Shown piece by piece: positions 1 to 7,303 of a DNA stretch of 7,303 nucleotides. Below the pieces are notes generated by a model. That model did no database searches. It had not been told where the DNA came from and worked only from the letters and a program-made list of their open reading frames with translations. Origin of the DNA: Candidatus Harrisonbacteria bacterium RIFOXYD1_FULL_40_9 (lineage in GTDB: Bacteria; Patescibacteriota; Minisyncoccia; UBA6257; XYD1-FULL-40-9); NCBI GenBank assembly GCA_001818015.1, contig MHJO01000018.1:1768-9070 (forward strand). Direction: 5' to 3'. A program made the translations under genes and the position numbers. Every line of letters starts with the position of its first letter. Position 1 is the stretch's first letter.

Positions 1-33
1 ATCTTTCCCCGCTCTCTCTTCCGGATCGGACAT
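1..33 (-). CDS. Start of an unidentified protein, truncated by the left window edge
   Basis: Eleven codons are visible on the minus strand, reading MSDPEERAGKD, before the sequence runs out. The ATG at 31-33 is the first plausible start in this frame: the frame is open back to position 66, is closed by TGA at 67-69, and has no other ATG, GTG or TTG. A GGGGG tract lies four bases before the ATG and resembles a Shine-Dalgarno, and a sigma70-like promoter lies further upstream at 95-122. The charged, hydrophilic N-terminus suggests a cytoplasmic protein. The fragment is too short to name a family. The start is reasonably supported by its upstream signals; the function is unknown. Confidence 0.5.
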   Translation of the reverse strand, partial: MSDPEERAGKD

Positions 34-37
34 TAGT

Positions 38-46
38 CCCCCTTTT
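38..46 (-). promoter_or_regulatory. Ribosome binding site of the left-edge gene
   Basis: On the minus strand the sequence AAAAGGGGG ends four bases before the ATG at 31-33. It differs from the ideal AAGGAGG core at one position. It is the only start in this window with a convincing Shine-Dalgarno, which helps fix that start codon. Confidence 0.45.
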
Positions 47-94
47 TTAGAAACCGCACGAAAACTTCATGAAACCACAAGGTACTAGAGTGGG

Positions 95-122
95 ATTATA
101 ATTAAAATAAAACTAAAGTCAA
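95..122 (-). promoter_or_regulatory. Sigma70-type promoter driving the left-edge gene
   Basis: On the minus strand TTGACT (117-122, five of six matches to the -35 consensus) is separated by 16 AT-rich bases from a perfect TATAAT (95-100). A start site near 88-89 would give an untranslated leader of about 55 bases before the ATG at 31-33. The -35 box lies only 17 bases beyond the stop codon of the 178-residue gene, and I see no terminator hairpin between them. Read-through from the upstream genes is therefore possible in addition to this promoter. TATAAT also reads on the plus strand at 97-102, but no plus-strand gene follows it. Confidence 0.6.
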
Positions 123-139
123 TGTGCTTTTTGTGATAT

Positions 140-676
140 CTAGTCCAATAAACCCATCTCCTTAAACGATTTTTTATACACATTAATTGCTCGCTCAATT
201 TCATAGTGAGCAACTTTGAAATCCACATCATGCACTAAGCGATTACGAAGCTTATGTACGTCCCATATGTCATTGATATTTGAAAGTTGCGCAGGACTAA
301 TTTGCTTCAAACGATCAGCCATAGTATCGCCTCGATATCCAATCATTTTTATTACTTCGTCAAGTACTTTATCAGCCTCTATAAGCGCAAGCTTTGAATC
401 TGCTTCATTACCCGACTTGAGCCGCCTTTGAATTTGGACCCACGCTCTAAGCGAGCGACGCTTATGAAGTTTCTCAGTACTCAATGTTCCTACCCAACGA
501 TCAACTCTCGAAGTTATGAAATTAGTTTTCGTTACAAGATAGAGTGCGCATCCAAAAAGAACGAGGGAGATAAGTAATGAAAAAAACTGAACATAAAGAC
601 CATACTCTTCCCATATGGAACCAAAAAAACCACGAATATCAAAGAGTGTAGAAAAAATTGTCTCGAAAAAATTCAT
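140..676 (-). CDS. Membrane-anchored protein with a HEPN-like C-terminal helical domain
   Basis: This 178-residue protein has an amphipathic N-terminus, one transmembrane helix at about residues 27-48, a basic juxtamembrane stretch (70-86, rich in Lys and Arg) and a cytoplasmic helical domain from about 92 to 174. The helices appear to be 93-113, 117-126, 130-150 and 153-174. The third ends in RNRLVH (residues 144-149), which fits the R-N-x-x-x-H motif of HEPN domains, a fold that includes many RNases and nucleotidyltransferase partners. HEPN membership is my inference from motif and helix pattern; no enzymatic activity is shown. The ATG at 674-676 lies 11 bases after the gatA stop with no Shine-Dalgarno, so co-transcription with gatCA is likely. 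The gene ends with TAG. It resembles a hypothetical protein type I associate with Parcubacteria, but I cannot name a family with certainty. Confidence 0.85.
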   Translation of the reverse strand: MNFFETIFSTLFDIRGFFGSIWEEYGLYVQFFSLLISLVLFGCALYLVTKTNFITSRVDRWVGTLSTEKLHKRRSLRAWVQIQRRLKSGNEADSKLALIEADKVLDEVIKMIGYRGDTMADRLKQISPAQLSNINDIWDVHKLRNRLVHDVDFKVAHYEIERAINVYKKSFKEMGLLD

Positions 677-687
677 TATGAGCTTAG

Positions 688-2124
688 TTAATTTTCTTCA
701 TAAAGACGCCCGAGCGCGAAAAGATCTTCTTCGTGCCATCTCTTGCCAATAAGTTGAAATCCTACCGGTAATCCAATTTTACCACAGGAATTGGGCTTCC
801 ATGGAGTATGAGGCAGCGCGAGCGCAGGAAGCCCTGCAAGATTTGCGGGAATGGTAAAGATATCGGAAAGATACATTGAAAGGGGGTCTTTTGTTTTTTC
901 ACCAATTTTAAAAGGAGGCGTGGGCGCAACAGGAGCAAGAATGACATCCACCTCCCTAAAGACATTTTGAAAATCCTGAGTAATAAGGGCGCGGACTTTT
1001 TGAGCTTTTGAATAATAGGCATCATAATATCCGGAAGAAAGCACATATGTGCCCAAGATAATGCGACGCGTTACTTCATCGCCAAACCCTTCGCTGCGAT
1101 TCTTTACATACAGATCACTAAGCGAGATGGATTCTTTTATGCCATCCACTCGAGTTCCATACCGAATACCATCATAACGGGCAAGATTAGAGCTTACCTC
1201 TGCGGGCATAATAATGTAGTAGACTGAAAGTGCATAGCGAGTATGTGGTAAGCTTACAGGCTTTATATTAATTTTTAGAGATTTGAATTTCTCAATTACT
1301 TCTTCAATTTTTTTTGCAACCTCTTTATCCAAGCCATCAATAAAATATTCCCTTGGTAATCCAATAGTAAAACTCTCGGATTTCGAAGTATATTTACCCT
1401 CGGTGCTTGTTGCATCGAGTGGATCTACTCCTTTAATTGCATCAAATAATAATGCGGCATCATCTACTGTTTTTGTGATTGGTCCTATTTGATCTAAGCT
1501 TGAAGCCATTGCAATAAGCCCAGAACGAGACACTGCGCCATACGTAGGCTTTAATCCCACAACCCCACAAAATGATGCGGGTTGTCTAATTGAGCCTCCT
1601 GTATCTGAACCAAGCGCAGCAACTGCGAACCCACGAGCAACTGCAGCTGCCCCGCCACCAGATGAACCTCCCGGAACTCGCTCTTTGTCATGAGGATTGC
1701 GTGTTATTTTGTACGCAGAATTTTCCGTAGAAGATCCCATTGCAAATTCATCAAGATTATTCTTGCCAAGAAATATCGCTTTATGTTCTTTTAATTTCTT
1801 TATAACAGTCGCATCGTATACTGCTCTATATGAACCGAGTATTTTCGAGGCCGCGGTTGTGATTTCTCCCTCAATTACAATATTGTCTTTGATGCCAAGC
1901 GGAACTCCACTAAGCGGATGAAGTGTGCCTCTTTCGTGAAAAATGGCATCAACTTCTTTTGCGACAATATATGCGCTCTCTTTATGTAAGGATAAAAAGG
2001 CGCCAATATCTTTATCGTGAGTTTCTACTTCATCAAAAAAAGCCTCGATAAGCTCATGTGAAGAAAATTTCTTTGCGCAAAGACCCTCGTGTACTTTTTT
2101 AATTGTGAGTTCTTCAATATTCAT
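688..2124 (-). CDS. gatA: Asp-tRNA(Asn)/Glu-tRNA(Gln) amidotransferase subunit A
   Basis: GatA is the amidase subunit of the GatCAB complex. It releases ammonia from glutamine, which GatB uses to convert mischarged Glu-tRNA(Gln) (and often Asp-tRNA(Asn)) to the correct amide form. The protein has 478 residues, close to the usual size of about 485. The amidase-signature Ser-cisSer-Lys triad is intact: Lys79 in GIKDN, Ser154 in PGGSSGGG, and Ser178 in GSDTGGSIRQP, with the same numbering as in well-studied GatA proteins. The segment DEFAMGSSTENSA (125-137) and the C-terminal LPVGFQLIG motif are also typical. The ATG at 2122-2124 follows the gatC stop by seven bases, so the two are almost certainly co-transcribed. 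No Shine-Dalgarno is visible. GatB is absent from the window and must be encoded elsewhere for a working complex. Confidence 0.97.
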   Translation of the reverse strand: MNIEELTIKKVHEGLCAKKFSSHELIEAFFDEVETHDKDIGAFLSLHKESAYIVAKEVDAIFHERGTLHPLSGVPLGIKDNIVIEGEITTAASKILGSYRAVYDATVIKKLKEHKAIFLGKNNLDEFAMGSSTENSAYKITRNPHDKERVPGGSSGGGAAAVARGFAVAALGSDTGGSIRQPASFCGVVGLKPTYGAVSRSGLIAMASSLDQIGPITKTVDDAALLFDAIKGVDPLDATSTEGKYTSKSESFTIGLPREYFIDGLDKEVAKKIEEVIEKFKSLKINIKPVSLPHTRYALSVYYIIMPAEVSSNLARYDGIRYGTRVDGIKESISLSDLYVKNRSEGFGDEVTRRIILGTYVLSSGYYDAYYSKAQKVRALITQDFQNVFREVDVILAPVAPTPPFKIGEKTKDPLSMYLSDIFTIPANLAGLPALALPHTPWKPNSCGKIGLPVGFQLIGKRWHEEDLFALGRLYEEN

Positions 2125-2131
2125 TGATGAT

Positions 2132-2428
2132 TTATTTGTCGAAAATATGAGGAGTTTTTAATAATCCCTCTTTATTGTCAGGAAATGAACGGATAATCGC
2201 CCCTTCTTTTGTTTCTACCCTCACCATATCATTATCGTTACGAAATACATTTATCTCATACGTACCGCCTGTTACAGGATTCACATCCGAAACATCGACA
2301 TTTTTTAGATCCTCGAAATACCCCACAACACGAGCGATATCTGAGAAAAATTTTTCTTCCTTTTTTTCTTCTAGATCAAGCCGAGCAAGATTCGTAATAT
2401 TTTTTAATTCTTTATTATTAAGTCCCAT
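2132..2428 (-). CDS. gatC: Asp-tRNA(Asn)/Glu-tRNA(Gln) amidotransferase subunit C
   Basis: GatC is the small subunit that wraps around GatA and helps tie it to GatB. This 98-residue protein has the family pattern: ITNLARLDL (11-19) near the N-terminus, FFSDIARVVGYFEDL in the first helical part, NVDVSDVNPV around residues 43-52, the RNDND segment in the middle, and a C-terminal SFPDNKEGLLKTPHIF tail. The start at 2426-2428 is the first ATG of the frame. A GAGG lies 13 bases before it, which is too far for a normal Shine-Dalgarno. The 47-base gap to ligA is the longest between complete genes in the window, so a separate promoter could lie there, although I found no convincing -35/-10 pair. Confidence 0.95.
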   Translation of the reverse strand: MGLNNKELKNITNLARLDLEEKKEEKFFSDIARVVGYFEDLKNVDVSDVNPVTGGTYEINVFRNDNDMVRVETKEGAIIRSFPDNKEGLLKTPHIFDK

Positions 2429-2475
2429 ATATCTACAATAACCTCGTTTTCTAATTATTAATTCAAAACCAAACT

Positions 2476-4955
<2,480 letters not shown>

Positions 4956-4956
4956 A

Positions 4957-6723
4957 TTATTGACGAGGACGTACTTCTTTAAGGTCTGGTTTCTCAACAA
5001 TAACGCGCTGAGGAATATTGATAGTGCCATCAAGATTTCTACAAGAAAGTAGATAATCCGTAGATTGCCTCAAAGGCCCCGTTTCTACCGTCCCGCGCTC
5101 GCCCGAACCATCATTTACAATGCGTCTCGAGATATTTTCCAAAACTGAGCATGCCTCTGCGATGGTGCCAATTCCTCCTAAGCCACACTCCCAAGAAAGT
5201 TTTGATTTTCCAAATTCAGGAATAGGCGTCTTCGCAGTGAACTTGCATTGAGGGATACACCTACTCACATATTCCTTTGTTACGCTCGCAGTCCGCCCTG
5301 CGGCATTTTTTACCTCGATTGTATAAATATATGTTGTATGGGGAGTGACGTTTGTATCCACAAAAGTCGCCGCGCCCAAGAAAGGAGTTTCAGGAACAAG
5401 CACTGTGTCGTCGCGCTTAATTGAATACGTAGTCGCATCTGGGGCAGTAATTGTAAGAGTTGCCGCAGTACATAATCCACCCCCGCTTCCGCCACTTCCA
5501 CTGCTTGAACCTCCACTACTTCCACCAGGTGGCACTTGCGTTTCGCCGGGCGTAACAATAACAATAGGATCTGGTAATGGAGTATTAACCGGGTCAGGAG
5601 TAGTGACATCCGGACAATCATCGGGAGTTTTCGCGATCCAAATACCATTAATATTAGGATCGGCTATGGGATTACCACGGGAATCAAGTTGCGGAAATAT
5701 AACCGAAGAAGCCGCACCCCTCATAGGCATAAACTTATCCTCGTAAAGGGTATACGCATGGATTGGGTTAAAATTAGTATCAAAATTCCCTTGATAATAA
5801 AAATATGATCCTTTTACCTTTGCAACATACATTACATACGAAGCTTCAGGCATTGCTGAATCCACAAACACACATCTTCCTGTGTCATCACATACGCTAT
5901 TAAAAGGAATTGTTGCGTAAGACATATCAGGGACTGGGAGCCTTTCTCTGTAATCGGCAAAGAGTTTGTACCCACCCTCAATAGTTCCTCCATTTATTTG
6001 TTCAACAATACGAGACCCAAGTGGAAATGTTTTTGGAGGAAATGGCTCAAATGAAGTAATGCCAGAACCAATATAAAGAGGAACTCTATAAAATGCACTT
6101 ACAAGTTCTTGTTCGGTTGTTTCTATGATTTGTGGCGGAGACTCCACACCCAACACTCCTATCCCTCGTCTCCAGTCTTCGTAAGCAGGATTGCTTTTAT
6201 ATCGAGGGAATACGAAGCGATAGATTTCCATATTACTATTTGAGCTATCTCCTTCGTACATTGTCATGAGACGCTCTCTTAAATTAGAGGCATTAAACGA
6301 CTGAAAGTTCATGGGGTCGTAAAGCATGTATCCATTAACGGGATTAATAGTGCCAGGAATAGTCATGTCACCAAATGTAACCTCAGCAGTGCAACCCTGC
6401 AGCCCTTCTGCGATTACTGGAATAGTTTCACGATCTCTGCATCCTCCGAAAAGTGATGCGCCATAGCCCCAGCACTGAAGATCGTGAATCGCGCCCCTAT
6501 CCGCCATGAAATCTCCAGGAGCGATCACGAAGATAGGTGTTGAAATGACTGTAAGTTGCACAAGCGTTGCGACGATTCCCCTAAACACATCCGCGGCATT
6601 ATTAAAAGCCTCCGCAATTGGATCGAAAATTCTCTCATACCATGCTCTTGCTTGCACCACATTCAGCGAGAAGGAAAGGGCGACAATAGAGATTATAAGA
6701 AAAATTGATACAAAACGCCTCAT
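4957..6723 (-). CDS. Secreted multidomain surface protein with FN3-like and Ig-like C-terminal modules
   Basis: I do not recognise a named family. The 588-residue product starts with a signal peptide (MRR, then a hydrophobic core at 4-20, likely cut after VQA or ARA around residues 25-27). A second hydrophobic stretch at 50-69 could anchor it in the membrane. Residues 70-370 form a large unassigned region with Cys84, 95, 111, 278, 284 and 370, possibly disulfide-linked. A Pro/Thr-rich stretch (371-398) and a Gly/Ser linker (about 399-416) lead to an FN3-like module (419-488, with TTYIYTIEVKNAAGR) and an Ig-like module (489-576). The latter has Cys489, 493, 513, 525 and 561 and an STDYLLSC strand like the 'TTYTLTC' strand of CPR surface proteins. 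It is probably exported. The coupled pilin gene directly downstream suggests a pilus-linked or adhesive role, which is inference. No Shine-Dalgarno precedes the ATG. Confidence 0.88.
   Translation of the reverse strand: MRRFVSIFLIISIVALSFSLNVVQARAWYERIFDPIAEAFNNAADVFRGIVATLVQLTVISTPIFVIAPGDFMADRGAIHDLQCWGYGASLFGGCRDRETIPVIAEGLQGCTAEVTFGDMTIPGTINPVNGYMLYDPMNFQSFNASNLRERLMTMYEGDSSNSNMEIYRFVFPRYKSNPAYEDWRRGIGVLGVESPPQIIETTEQELVSAFYRVPLYIGSGITSFEPFPPKTFPLGSRIVEQINGGTIEGGYKLFADYRERLPVPDMSYATIPFNSVCDDTGRCVFVDSAMPEASYVMYVAKVKGSYFYYQGNFDTNFNPIHAYTLYEDKFMPMRGAASSVIFPQLDSRGNPIADPNINGIWIAKTPDDCPDVTTPDPVNTPLPDPIVIVTPGETQVPPGGSSGGSSSGSGGSGGGLCTAATLTITAPDATTYSIKRDDTVLVPETPFLGAATFVDTNVTPHTTYIYTIEVKNAAGRTASVTKEYVSRCIPQCKFTAKTPIPEFGKSKLSWECGLGGIGTIAEACSVLENISRRIVNDGSGERGTVETGPLRQSTDYLLSCRNLDGTINIPQRVIVEKPDLKEVRPRQ
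5476..5529 (-). repeat. Low-complexity Gly/Ser linker coding tract
   Basis: About 18 codons of the secreted-protein gene (residues 399-416) encode only Gly and Ser. The DNA is a loose repeat of glycine and serine codons. It forms a flexible linker between the N-terminal region and the C-terminal FN3/Ig-like modules. Tracts like this expand and contract easily, so linker length may differ among strains. Confidence 0.7.
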
Positions 6724-6755
6724 ACTATTATCGTATCACGAAAAAGTAACTCCAC

Positions 6756-7303
6756 TTATAAGGCTTTATCCACACCATCAAGTGTTTTAAGAATCTCCTC
6801 TGTAACTTTTTCTTCATTCCATAAAACCCTGCGTCCATGAGACAAATGAATCCATTGTTCACTTCCCTTCCCTGTAAGTACAACAATGTCGCCTTTTGCG
6901 GCTAGAATAAGTGCTTTTCTAATTGCTGATTTTCGATTCACGATTTCATGTATCTTATAGATAGGGAATTCAGTATTCATAATACCCGACTTAATGTGGG
7001 ACATTATACACAAGGGATCTTCATCATAGGGATCCTCATCGGTCAAGATGATTTCATCGCAGTATCGTGCCGCAATCTCGCCCATCACGCGCCGCTTCCA
7101 TGTATCTCGCCCGCCTCCCGCAGAACCCAATACCGCGATAAGCCTCTTTGCTTTCATATTTTTTTTCAAAAATGCATATACCTTCTCTAGAGAATCAGGC
7201 GTATGAGCATAGTCAATGACAATAGTGAATTTCTCATCTCGTATTACATTCATTCTTCCTGGAATTCCATGAAACTTAGAAAGCGCTGATTTAATGACAT
7301 CTT
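6756..7303 (-). CDS. murE: MurE-type UDP-MurNAc-tripeptide ligase, C-terminal part (5' end beyond the window)
   Basis: MurE adds the third amino acid to UDP-MurNAc-L-Ala-D-Glu, using ATP, in the cytoplasm. The last 181 codons are visible. The reading frame runs through the right edge: upstream of the internal ATG at 7251-7253 the frame reads FHGIPGR, which with the following Met forms the 'G.PGRM' motif at the start of the Mur ligase C-terminal region, so that ATG is not the start. DYAHTPDSLEKV (residues 30-41 of the fragment) is the strongest MurE signature. GSAGGGRDTWKRRVMG (59-74) matches the 'GCGGDRD.GKR..M' segment. The amino-acid-selecting 'DNPR' motif is EDPY here (89-92), so meso-diaminopimelate is doubtful as substrate. 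'GKGHE' is GKGSE (144-148). The central ATP-binding domain lies outside the window. A 32-base gap separates the gene from the secreted-protein gene. Confidence 0.88.
   Translation of the reverse strand, partial: DVIKSALSKFHGIPGRMNVIRDEKFTIVIDYAHTPDSLEKVYAFLKKNMKAKRLIAVLGSAGGGRDTWKRRVMGEIAARYCDEIILTDEDPYDEDPLCIMSHIKSGIMNTEFPIYKIHEIVNRKSAIRKALILAAKGDIVVLTGKGSEQWIHLSHGRRVLWNEEKVTEEILKTLDGVDKAL

Noticed and set aside
762..1046. 94-codon minus-strand open frame inside gatA
   Set aside because: It is a different frame of the conserved GatA C-terminal region and reads as Leu-rich noise.
2429..2475. Possible promoter between ligA and gatC (TTGAAT with a TATTGT-like box)
   Set aside because: The spacing is about 20 bases and the -10 match is poor; AT-rich sequence makes such pairs common.
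4956..5033. Upstream extension of the pilin gene to an ATG at 5031-5033, giving 138 residues
   Set aside because: The added 26 residues come from the out-of-frame end of the secreted-protein gene, would overlap it by 77 bases and put a second hydrophobic stretch before the pilin N-terminus. The ATG one base after the upstream stop fits a PilX-like start better.
5345..5746. 133-codon plus-strand open frame opposite the secreted-protein gene
   Set aside because: It is the antisense of the Pro/Thr-rich and Gly/Ser linker region, which yields Pro/Leu/Gly low-complexity sequence. The minus-strand protein has a signal peptide and folded modules.
6756..7253. Reading the Mur ligase as a complete 165-residue protein starting at 7253
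   Set aside because: The frame stays open to the window edge and residues before that Met complete the family's G.PGRM motif, so the gene is truncated by the window and not naturally short.

Overview
The window looks like chromosome from a Candidate Phyla Radiation bacterium (Patescibacteria), most likely a Parcubacteria-type lineage. This is inferred from protein style, not from a marker gene. The clues are a NAD-dependent DNA ligase with a non-canonical NAD-binding module and an altered zinc finger, a Mur ligase with an unusual amino-acid-selecting motif, a very small PilX-like prepilin, a secreted Cys-containing protein with FN3/Ig-like modules, tightly packed genes with almost no Shine-Dalgarno sequences, and a moderately AT-rich composition. 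The standard genetic code fits: no gene is interrupted by TGA, and all seven visible stop codons are TAA or TAG.

Every supported gene lies on the minus strand, so the window is read from right to left. From the right edge there is the C-terminal part of a MurE-type ligase (peptidoglycan precursor synthesis). Then come a 588-residue secreted protein of unknown function, a 112-residue PilX-like pilin whose ATG sits one base after the preceding stop, ligA (DNA ligase), gatC and gatA (two subunits of the Asp/Glu-tRNA amidotransferase; gatB is not here), and a 178-residue membrane-anchored protein carrying a HEPN-like RNxxxH motif. Gaps are 32, 1, 29 (11 if the GTG start of ligA is used), 47, 7 and 11 bases, so a single transcription unit or a few overlapping ones is likely.

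At the left edge a good sigma70-type promoter (TTGACT, 16 bases, TATAAT) starts a new minus-strand unit. About 55 bases downstream of the predicted start site lies the only convincing Shine-Dalgarno in the window, followed by an ATG whose first 11 codons are visible before the edge.

The genes combine wall synthesis, a surface or pilus pair, DNA joining, indirect Gln/Asn-tRNA charging and one unassigned membrane protein. This is a mixed housekeeping operon of the kind seen in reduced genomes. I did not find a clear, complete novel system. The best leads are the secreted protein/mini-pilin pair, the membrane-anchored HEPN-like protein after gatCA, and the active-site and metal-site deviations in LigA and MurE.
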